64,000 nucleotides of DNA from Siphonodentalium dalli (taxonomy: Eukaryota; Mollusca; Scaphopoda; Gadilida; Siphonodentaliidae), in the NCBI GenBank assembly GCA_032622095.1, contig CP136067.1:78520705-78584704 (forward strand), read 5' to 3'. Both the position numbers and the translations under genes were made by a program. This document shows, piece after piece, positions 53,831 to 64,000 of this stretch (the first letter of the stretch is position 1; each line of letters starts with the position of its first letter). Under the pieces are notes generated by a model. The model ran no database searches, had not been told where the DNA came from, and was given only the letters and a program-made list of their open reading frames with translations.

Positions 53831-56800
53831 TACATAGGGTTCGTGTACGGTTGTGAAGAAATACTCGTAATAAAGTACTTTATATTAACCCTTAACGGGA
53901 ACAAGTCATTTCGTACCCTGACCAACTCGTACCTTCCGAAAAAAGTCAACTCGTATCCTATTCTGAGTCAACTCGTACCCTCCAGCTGAGTCAACTCGTA
54001 CCTCCTGAGTCATTTCGTACCCTCTTATTTTATTTAGGATACAGACCCATATTTCCACCTTAGAGACCTTCCAAACACACCAAGAGCACAGGGTACGAGA
54101 TGACTCGGTATATAAAAGTCAAATGACACAGACGTAAAACGAGCTACTGGAAAAGCAACAATCCATAAATTAATCCGTCGTCATTCACAATCGCGGCTGA
54201 TTAACCTATTGTCTTATACTCGCTGATAATATAACGCTGACATCATAATTCAAACAGACAAAGGGGGATTAACTATCAAAACAAACTCGCTGGTAATATA
54301 CCGCTGACATCATAATTCAAACGGACAAAGGGATGGTTAACTGATGATTATTTATGACTAGATAGTTCACGTCCCATTAATAAAAACTCATAAAATATAT
54401 GATAAACCCAAAGTGTTTCAGGTTACGAGTTGACTCGATATATAGAAATCGCGTTACGATGACTAGATTGACTTTATAACTAAGTGCAAAACACGCGAAA
54501 CTGTCCATAAAATAATATGATAAACTCGAAGTGACTCAGGGTATGAGTTGACTTTGTTGTTCAAAAGAGTTTATGTCACACTCGGTATTATGCAATTGTG
54601 ACTTGGGTACGAGTTGACTCAGTCTGATCATTTGGAAGTAAAATCGTTGGGTCAATTAAACGTACGTTCGATCGAACACTTTACAATGATTGAATCAGCT
54701 ATCCCAGCATCTGGGTACGAGTTGACTCGATATATAGAAATCCCGTTACGATAACTAGATCGACTGTATATGTTCAAAACACGCGAAACTGTCCATAAAA
54801 TAATATGATAAACTCGAAGTGAGTCAGGGCATATGAGTTGACTTAGTTCTTGGATAAATGTACAAGATGTATTTATATTATACGAGATTGTAAATGTTGT
54901 GACTTAGGGTACGAGTTGACTCGATATATAGAAATCGCGTTACGATGACTAGATTGACTTTATAACTAAGTGCAAAACACGCGAAACTGTCCATAAAATA
55001 ATATGATAAACTCGAAGTGACTCAGGGTATATGAGTTGACTTAGTTCTTGGATAAGTGTACAAGATATATATCTATTCTACGAAATTGTAAAATTTGTGA
55101 CTTAGGGTACGAGTTGACTTTGTTGTTCAAAAGAGTTTATGTCACACACGAACGGCGACAGTCTATATATATATATACATAGGGTTCGTGTACGGTTGTG
55201 AAGAAATACTCGTAATAAAGTACTTTATATTAACCCTTAACGGGAACAAGTCATTTCGTACCCTGACCAACTCGTACCTTCCGAAAAAAGTCAACTCGTA
55301 CCCTATTCTGAGTCAACTCGTACCCTCCAGCTGAGTCAACTCGTACCTCCTGAGTCATTTCGTACCCTCTTATTTTATTTAGGATACAGACCCATATTTC
55401 CACCTTAGAGACCTTCCAAACACACCAAGAGCACAGGGTACGAGATGACTCGGTATATAAAAGTCAAATGACACAGACGTAAAACGAGCTACTGGAAAAG
55501 CAACAATCCATAAATTAATCCGTCGTCATTCACAATCGCGGATGATTAACCTATTGTCTTATACTCGCTGATAATATAACGCTGACATCATAATTCAAAC
55601 AGACAAAGGGGGATTAACTATCAAAACAAACTTGCTGGTAATATACCGCTGACATCATAATTCAAACGGACAAAGGGATGGTTAACTGATGATTATTTAT
55701 GACTAGATAGTTCACGTCCCATTAATAAAAACTCATAAAATATATGATAAACCCAAAGTGTTTCAGGTTACGAGTTGACTCTCGATATATATAAATCGCG
55801 TTACGATGACTAGATTGACTTTATAACTAAGTGCAAAACACGCGAAACTGTCCATAAAATAATATGATAAACTCGAAGTGACTCAGGGTATGAGTTGACT
55901 TTGTTGTTCAAAAGAGTTTATGTCACACTCGGTATTATGCAATTGTGACTTGGGTACGAGTTGACTCAGTCTGATCATTTGGAAGTAAAATCGTTGGGTC
56001 AATTAAACGTACGTTCGATCGAACACTTTACAATGATTGAATCAGCTATCCCAGCATCTGGGTACGAGTTGACTCGATATATAGAAATCCCGTTACGATA
56101 ACTAGATCGACTGTATATATATGTTCAAAACACGCGAAACTGTCCATAAAATAATATGATAAACTCGAAGTGAGTCAGGGCATATGAGTTGACTTAGTTC
56201 TTGGATAAATGTACAAGATGTATTTATATTATACGAGATTGTAAATGTTGTGACTTAGGGTACGAGTTGACTCGATATATAGAAATCGCGTTACGATGAC
56301 TAGATTGACTTTATAACTAAGTGCAAAACACGCAAAACTGTCCATAAAATAATATGATAAACTCGAAGTGACTCAGGGTATATGAGTTGACTTAGTTCTT
56401 GGATAAGTGTACAAGATGTATATCTATTCTACGAAATTGTAAAATTTGTGACTTAGGGTACGAGTTGACTTTGTTGTTCAAAAGAGTTTATGTCACACAC
56501 GAACGCGACAGTCTCTATATATATATATATATATATGAGTTGAATCGTGGTGTTAAGACTGTGCACCAATATATACGGTACGAGTCCACCAAAGGGTTCA
56601 AGATAATTATGTTTACCATGATAGAATAGTTGCACTCGGCATTATGCAATTGTGACTTGGGTACGAGTTGACTCAGTCTGATCATTTGGAAGTAAAATCG
56701 TTGGGCCAATTAAACGTACGTTCGATCGTCCATAAACAGTTTGCCCCATGCACAGTGAAACTCCCACCCCAGTGTACATGTTCACTTAGTTTATTAACAC

Positions 56801-57900
56801 TTTGCAATGATTGAATCAGCTATCCCAGCATCTGGGTACGAGTTGACTCGATATATAGAAATCGCGTTACGATAACTAGATCGACTGTATATGTTCAAAA
56901 CACGCGAAACTGTCCATAAAATAATATGATAAACTCGAAGTGAGTCAGGGCATATGAGTTGACTTAGTTCTTGGATAAGTTTACAAGATGTATTTATATT
57001 ATACGAAATTGTAAAATTTGTGACTTAGGGTACGAGTTGACTCGATATATATAAATCGCGTTACGATGAGTAGATTGACTTTATAACTAAGTGCAAAACA
57101 CCCGAAACAGTCCATGAAATAATATGATAAACTCGAAGTGACTCAGGGTATATGAGTTGACTTAGTTATTGGATAAGTTTACAAGATGTATTTATATTAT
57201 ACGAAATTGTAAAATTTATGACTTAGGGTACGAGTTGACTCGATATATAGAAATCGCGTTACGATGACTAGATTGACTTTATAATTAAGTGCAAAACACC
57301 CGAAACAGTCCATAAAATAATATGATAAACTCGAAGTGACTCAGGATATATGAGTTGACTTAGTTGTTGGATAAGTGTACAAGATGTATTTATATTATAC
57401 GAAATTGTTAAATTTGTGACTTAGGGTACGAGTTGACTCGATATATAGAAATCGCGTTACGATGACTAGATTGACTTTATAACTAAGTGCAAAACACGCG
57501 AAACTGTCCATAAAATAATATGATAAACTCGAAGTGACTCAGGGTATATGAGTTAACATAGTTCTTTGATAAGTGTACAAAATGTATTTATATTATGCGA
57601 AATTGTAAAATTTGTGACTTAGGGTACGAGTTGACTCGATATATAGAAATCGCGTTACGATGACTAGATTGACTTTATAACTAAGTGCAAAACACGCGAA
57701 ACTGTCCATAAAATAATATGATAAACTCGAAGTGACTCAGGGTATATGAGTTGACTTAGTTCTTGGATAAGTGTACAAGATGTATATCTATTCTACGAAA
57801 TTGTAAAATTTGTGACTTAGGGTACGAGTTGACTTTGTTGTTCAAAAGAGTTTATGTCGCACACGAACGGCGACAGTCTATATTATATATATATATGAGT
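53831..57900 (+). repeat. Satellite array, left arm (198-bp monomer, plus orientation)
   Basis: Monomers of 198 bp start with GGGTACGAGTTGACTCGATA. In the regular part, TACGAG recurs at 57031, 57229, 57427, 57625 and 57823. Each monomer has a second, degenerate motif copy (GGGTATATGAGTTGACTTAG) about half a unit later and one TGACTCA. A higher-order block of 1345 bp is duplicated in tandem (53831-55175 and 55176-56520). Near the left edge (53905-54010 and again at 55250-55355) the motif is in reverse orientation, five or six times within 100 bp. No coding capacity. Confidence 0.9.
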
Positions 57901-57917
57901 TGAATCGTGGTATTAAA

Positions 57918-58270
57918 ATAGTGATGTGACTAGAGTTTACCAAGACTATGTCAACTCGTATCCTGATTTTATAATGTCATACACAGTCATTTCACTGACT
58001 TTGATATACTGAGTCATCTCGTACCCTCCACTCTTGATGTGCTTGGAAGGTCTCATGCCAATCTGAGGTGGAAATAGTGATGTGACTAGAGTTTACCAAG
58101 ACTAAGTCAACTCGTACCCTGATTTTATAATGTCATACACAGTCATTTCACTGACTTTGATATACTGAGTCATCTCGTACCCTCCACTCTTGGGGTGATT
58201 GTAAGGTCTCATGCCAATCTGAGGTGGAATAGTGATGTGACTAGAGTTTACCAAGACTAAGTCAACTCGC
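57918..58270 (+). repeat. 156-bp satellite, left block
   Basis: CCTGATTTTATAATGTCAT recurs at 57962 and 58118. Each unit contains GTCAACTCGTACCCT and GAGTCATCTCGTACCCTCC, the reverse form of the neighbouring array's motif. The third unit breaks off at 58270. Confidence 0.85.
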
Positions 58271-59283
58271 AGTCTATGTAAACAAACACTCAGATTCATA
58301 CTGATACTGAGTCTATTGCATTCCCATCAACTTTTCATTTCTGAACGGTTGTGGGCTTCCCCCAAATTACGTCACACCGCACTAAATATAAATCTGAAAT
58401 TAGTTGATTGACAGGCGTAAACATGGTCACGTGCCAGTACCGTCATGGCCGCTTCAACCATGTGAAGCCGATTCTAAGAATCGGAATTAATAGTTGCAGG
58501 GTTTGTGACTTTTCGTTCGGCGGTTGTTTTACTGACAATAACGGGAAACAGCTAGCTTCCGGGATCCAAAATAATTTGTACAATAACTAAGACACAGATC
58601 TTCTTGAAATTATAAAAAAATTCTGAGGATCTCTTGGACTCGGAACGAATTATTTGTTAGATTGGCCAGGCGATTTGTCGCCCATGTTGTCAAAAAATAA
58701 CACAAATCAACGGCCACAAATCAAAAATACATGAATGTCGGGACTATCTGCTAAAACAACTACAGAACTAAAAAAAAGTTAAATGACATAACAAAACGAT
58801 CTATGTCATCTATCAGTTCCCCAGTACCGGCAGTAGTACCACCGCAGCCAAAACGAGCGTAGAGCAACACAATTCTACCACTAACCCCACCGAAACCCTC
58901 CCGACCTTACACAGCCGTATTATTAGCTCCAAAGATTGGCCAGTTGTACCCTAATTACAGTTGCCTGCAATCCAAATTCCGGTGATTCTTGATTTTAAAC
59001 TTTCGACCGCTCGTCAACAATCTACTTTATTTGTCGATTTGTGAATTTCTCTTCCGGTATAACATGACGTCATGGATACTATTTTAACAACATTTAGCCA
59101 CACCTTCGGAATTTCCACACCGAGAGCACGTGACATGTTACTAGTTTTTTATTGGGGCACACATTTCTTGGAGCTAAGTTTTGATTGGCGGTAATTACAA
59201 GGAATCCCGGGTTTGGGAAATGAAAACTGAACGAAAGGTCGTCAGACCCACTATTTTTTATATGTGGGTATGTAGTTTACTCC
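58271..59283. other. Unique island between the satellite arms
   Basis: There is no satellite motif here. CACGTG occurs at 58428 and 59127, and TGACGTCA at 59065. CTTCCGG occurs near 58556 and 59051. This set is typical of animal promoters. Short frames exist: 58408-58590, and an ATG at 58804 followed by 19 codons rich in Pro/Val, then a TAG, then 40 more open codons in the same frame. They are unrecognised, so no gene is claimed. Confidence 0.4.
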
Positions 59284-59709
59284 AGACTGGTCAACTCGTA
59301 CCCTGATTTTATAATGTCATACACAGTCATTTCACTGACTTTGATATACCGAGTCATCTCGTACCCTCCACTCTTGATGTGCTTGGAAGGTCTCATGCCA
59401 ATCTGAGGTGGAAATAGTGATGTGACTGGAGTTTACCAAGACTAAGTCAACTCGTACCCTGATTTTATAATGTCATACACAGTCATTTCACTGACTTTGA
59501 TATACTGAGTCATCTCGTACCCTCCACTCTTGGTGTGCTTGTAAGGTCTCATGCCAATCTGAGGTGGAAATAGTGATGTGACTGGAGTTTACCAAGACTA
59601 AGTCAACTCGTACCCTGATTTTATAATGTCATACACAGTCATTTCACTGACTTTGATGTACTGAGTCATCTCGTACCCTCCACTCTTGATGTGCTTGTAA
59701 GGTCTCATG
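59284..59709 (+). repeat. 156-bp satellite, right block
   Basis: It has the same unit and the same orientation as 57918-58270: CCTGATTTT at 59302, 59458 and 59614. It passes at about 59710 directly into the inverted 198-bp array. Confidence 0.85.
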
Positions 59710-62700
59710 CCCAACGATTTTACTTCCAAATGATCAGACTGAGTCATCTCGTACCCAAGTCACAATTGCATAATGCCGAGTGCAACTATTATATCATGGT
59801 AAACATAATTATCTTGAACGCTTTGGTGGACTCGTACTGTATATATTGGTGCGCAATTTTAACACCACGAGTCAACTCATATATATATAATATAGACTGT
59901 CGCCGTTCGTGTGTGACATAAACTCTTTTGAACAACAATGTCAACTCGTACCCTAAGTCACAAATTTTACAATTTCGTCTAATATAAATACATCTTGTAC
60001 ACTTATCCAAGAACTAAGTCAACTCATATATCCTGAGTCACTTCGAGTTTATCATATTATTTTATGGACAGTTTCGCGTGTTTTGAACATATACAGTCGA
60101 TCTAGTTATCGTAACGCGATTTCTATATATCGAGTCAACTCGTACCCAGATGCTGGGATAGCTGATTCAATCATTGCAAAGTGTTTTGCACTTAGTTATA
60201 AAGTCAATCTAGTCATCGTAACGCGATTTCTATGTATTGAGTCAACTCGTACCCTAAGTCACAAATTTTACAATTTCGTATAATATAAATACATCTTGTA
60301 CACTTATCCAAGAACTAAGTCAACTCATATATCCTGAGTCACTTCGAGTTTATCATATTATTTTATGGACTGTTTCGGGTGCTTTGCACTTAGTTATAAA
60401 GTCAATCTAGTCATCGTAACGCGATTTCTATATATCGAGTCAACTCGTACCCTAAGTCACAAATTTTACAATTTCGTATAATATTAATACATCTTGTACA
60501 TTTATCCAAGAACTAAGTCAACTCATATGCCCTGACTCACTTCGAGTTTATCATATTATTTTATGGACAGTTTCGCGTGTTTTGAACATATACAGTCGAT
60601 CTAGTTATCGTAACGCGATTTCTATATATCGAGTCAACTCGTATACCCAGATGCTGGGATAGCTGATTCAATCATTGTAAAGTGTTCGATCGAACGTACG
60701 TTTAATTGACCCAACGATTTTACTTCCAAATGATCAGACTGCGTCAACTCGTACCCAAGTCACAATTGCATAATACCGAGTGTGACATAAACTCTTTTGA
60801 ACAACAAAGTCAACTCATACCCTGAGTCACTTCGAGTTTATCATATTATTTCATGGACTGTTTCGGGTGTTTTGCACTTAGTTATAAAGTCAATCTAGTC
60901 ATCGTAACGCGATTTATATATATCGAGTCAACTCGTACCCTAAGTCACAAATTTTACAATTTCGTATAATATAAATACATCTTGTAGACTTATCCAAGAA
61001 CTAAGTCAACTCATATACCCTGAGTCACTTCGAGTTTATCATATTATTTTATGGACAGTTTCGCGTGTTTTGAACATATACAGTCGATCTAGTTATCGTA
61101 ACGCGATTTCTATATATCGAGTAAACTCGTACCCAGATGCTTGGATAGCTGATTCAATCATTGCAAAGTGTTAATAAACTAAGTGAATATGTACACTGGG
61201 GTGGGAGTTTCACTGTGCATGGGGCAAACTGTTTATGGACGATCGAACGTACGTTTAATTGTCCCAACGATTTTACTTCCAAATGATCAGACTGAGTAAA
61301 CTCGTACCCAAGTCACAATTGCATAATGCCGAGTGCAACTATTCTATCATGGTAAACATAATTATCTTGAACCCGTTGGTGGATTCGTACCGTATATATT
61401 GGTGCACAGTTTTAACACCACGATTCAACTCATATATATATATAATATAGACTGTCGCCGTTCGTGTGCGACATAAACTCTTTTGAACAACAAAGTCAAC
61501 TCGTACCCTAAGTCACAAATTTTACAATTTCGTAGAATAGATATACATCTTGTACACTTATCCAAGAACTAAGTCAACTCATATATCCTGAGTCACTTCG
61601 AGTTTATCATATTATTTTATGGACAGTTTTGCGTGTTTTGCACTTAGTTATAAAGTCAATAGAGTCATCGTAACGCGATTTCTATATATCGAGTCAACTC
61701 GTACCCTAAGTCACAAATTTTACAATTTCGTATAATATAAATACATCTTGTACACTTATCAAAGAACTATGTCAACTCATATACCCTGAGTCACTTCGAG
61801 TTTATCATATTATTTTATGGACAGTTTCGCGTGTTTTGCACTTAGTTATAAAGTCAATGTAGTCATCGTAACGCGATTTATATATATCGAGTCAACTCGT
61901 ACCCTAAGTCACAAATTTTACAATTTCGTACAATATAAATACATCTTGTACACTTATCCAAGAACTAAGTCAACTCATATATCCTGAGTCACTTCGAGTT
62001 TATCATATTATTTTATGGACTGTTTCGGGTGTTTTGCACTTAGTTATAAAGTCAATCTAGTCATCGTAACGCGATTTCTATATATCGAGTCAACTCGTAC
62101 CCTAAGTCACAAATTTTACAATTTCGTATAATATAAATACATTTTGTACACTTATCAAAGAACTATGTTAACTCATATACCCTGAGTCACTTCGAGTTTA
62201 TCATATTATTTTATGGACAGTTTCGCGTGTTTTTCACTTAGTTATAAAGTCAATCTAGTCATCGTAACGCGATTTCTATATATCGAGTCAACTCGTACCC
62301 TAAGTCAAAAATTTAACAATTTCGTATAATATAAATACATCTTGTACACTTATCCAAGAACTAAGTCAACTCATATATCCTGAGTCACTTCGAGTTTATC
62401 ATATTATTTTATGGACTCAGTGTTTCGGGTGTTTTGCACTTAATTATAAAGTCAATCTAGTCATCGTAACGCGATTTCTATATATCGAGTCAACTCGTAC
62501 CCTAAGTCATAAATTTTACAATTTCGTATAATATAAATACATCTTGTAAACTTATCCAAGAACTAAGTCAACTCATATACCCTGAGTCACTTCGAGTTTA
62601 TCATATTATTTCATGGACTGTTTCGGGTGTTTTTCACTTAGTTATAAAGTCAATCTACTCATCGTAACGCGATTTATATATATCGAGTCAACTCGTACCC

Positions 62701-63187
62701 TAAGTCACAAATTTTACAATTTCGTATAATATAAATACATCTTGTAGACTTATCCAAGAACTAAGTCAACTCATATACCCTGAGTCACTTCGAGTTTATC
62801 ATATTATTTTATGGACAGTTTCGCGTGTTTTGAACATATACAGTCGATCTAGTTATCGTAACGCGATTTCTATATATCGAGTCAATTCGTACCCAGATGC
62901 TGGGATAGCTGATTCAATCATTGCAAAGTGTTAATAAACTAAGTGAACATGTACACTGGGTGGGAGTTTCACTGTGCATGGGGCAAACTGTTTATGGACG
63001 ATCGAACGTACGTTTAATTGGCCCAACGATTTTACTTCCAAATGATCAGACTGAGTCAACTCGTACCCAAGTCACAATTGCATAATGCCGAGTGCAACTA
63101 TTCTATCATGGTAAACATAATTACCTTGAACCCTTTGGTGGACTCGTACCGTATATATTGGTGCACAGTCTTAACACCACGATTCAA

Positions 63188-63272
<85 letters not shown>

Positions 63273-64000
63273 TGTCGCCGTTCGTGTGTGACATAAACTC
63301 TTTTGAACAACAAAGTCAACTCGTACCCTAAGTCACAAATTTTACAATTTCGTAGAATAGATATACATCTTGTACACTTATCCAAGAACTAAGTCAACTC
63401 ATATACCCTGAGTCACTTCGAGTTTATCATATTATTTTATGGACAGTTTTGCGTGTTTTGCACTTAGTTATAAAGTCAATCTAGTCATCGTAACGCGATT
63501 TCTATATATCGAGTCAACTCGTACCCTAAGTCACAACATTTACAATCTCGTATAATATAAATACATCTTGTACATTTATCCAAGAACTAAGTCAACTCAT
63601 ATGCCCTGACTCACTTCGAGTTTATCATATTATTTTATGGACAGTTTCGCGTGTTTTGAACATATATATACAGTCGATCTAGTTATCGTAACGGGATTTC
63701 TATATATCGAGTCAACTCGTACCCAGATGCTGGGATAGCTGATTCAATCATTGTAAAGTGTTCGATCGAACGTACGTTTAATTGACCCAACGATTTTACT
63801 TCCAAATGATCAGACTGAGTCAACTCGTACCCAAGTCACAATTGCATAATACCGAGTGTGACATAAACTCTTTTGAACAACAAAGTCAACTCATACCCTG
63901 AGTCACTTCGAGTTTATCATATTATTTTATGGACAGTTTCGCGTGTTTTGAACATATACAGTCGATCTAGTTATCGTAACGCGATTTCTATATATCGAGT
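59710..64000 (-). repeat. Satellite array, right arm (198-bp monomer, minus orientation)
   Basis: The motif now reads GAGTCAACTCGTACCC. Monomer starts are 198 bp apart (for example GTACCC at 61701, 61899 and 62097). Three blocks match, in reverse complement, the left-arm segment 56520-56700: 59710-59890, 61250-61450 and 63010-63290. GTTTGCCCCATGCACAGTGA (56741, plus) recurs reversed near 61200 and 62950. The array runs off the window end. Open frames here are shadows of the repeat. Confidence 0.9.
63190..63271. repeat. Long TA microsatellite at a fixed point of the satellite unit
   Basis: About 40 TA units. The same position in other copies of the block carries much shorter runs (about 55163, 56516, 57880, 59878 and 61432), so this copy expanded on its own. 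Confidence 0.85.

Noticed and set aside
56399-63385. Frames of 60-95 codons in the satellite, several with (IY)n
   Set aside because: They arise from the TA microsatellite and from repeated monomers in both orientations; the same peptide recurs with each copy.
1-64000. Second homeobox gene or a miR-10/miR-993 gene in the window
   Set aside because: WFQNRR-type coding sequence appears only at 20149-20343, and no match to the mature miR-10 or miR-993 sequences was seen on either strand.

Overview
This window is animal genomic DNA: about 60% or more A+T by eye, with long introns, many dispersed and tandem repeats, and no prokaryotic gene organisation. The only gene that can be named with confidence is a Hox3-class homeobox gene on the plus strand, in three coding exons (6207-6624, 20149-20343, 21136-21716). 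They join in frame into a 397-residue protein. It has an N-terminal Tyr/Gly-rich region, the hexapeptide IYPWMK, a homeodomain that reads as Hox3, and the PKLTHL carboxyl terminus known from vertebrate HOX3 proteins. The homeodomain sequence and the mollusc-like repeats (runs of CCGTCCGTC, the AGCTCACCTGAGACGAAG family) suggest a lophotrochozoan, most likely a bivalve mollusc. That placement is inference.

Layout. Positions 1-5989 are intergenic or upstream DNA with a foldback element (1863-2263), one copy of a TTAA-flanked MITE-like family (4238-4649) and a hairpin element (5343-5575). Positions 5990-6206 hold a possible TATA box, a possible 5'UTR splice acceptor and a two-codon upstream ORF. 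Intron 1 (13.5 kb) carries two more TTAA elements, a 174-bp tandem array, and family B and C repeats. The family C copy ends about 80 bp before the homeodomain exon. Intron 2 (792 bp) is half filled by another family B repeat. A candidate poly(A) signal follows the stop codon.

From 22 to 53 kb no intact gene is recognisable. This part holds hairpin elements, two 31-32-bp minisatellites, five same-strand copies of one dispersed repeat (28.5-35.2 kb), a tRNA-like sequence, a cluster of the 16-bp palindrome AGAACACATGTGTTCT, a 700-bp palindrome made of about 40 AACGTT sites, a 1.45-kb element with 20-bp inverted ends, and a recent 459-bp duplication. Three places hold coding-like sequence of unknown identity: 42.8-43.3 kb minus, 48.7 kb plus, and 50.7-51.7 kb minus, the last with an ORF that runs across a canonical intron.

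From 53.8 kb to the window end the DNA is a satellite array with a 198-bp monomer. A shared GGGTACGAGTTGACTC motif lies in plus orientation on the left (to about 57.9 kb) and in minus orientation on the right (59.7-64 kb). The two arms enclose short 156-bp arrays and a roughly 1-kb unique island with E-box and CRE sites. This inverted megasatellite is the most unusual structure seen. All repeat families are described from internal copies only; no database was searched.
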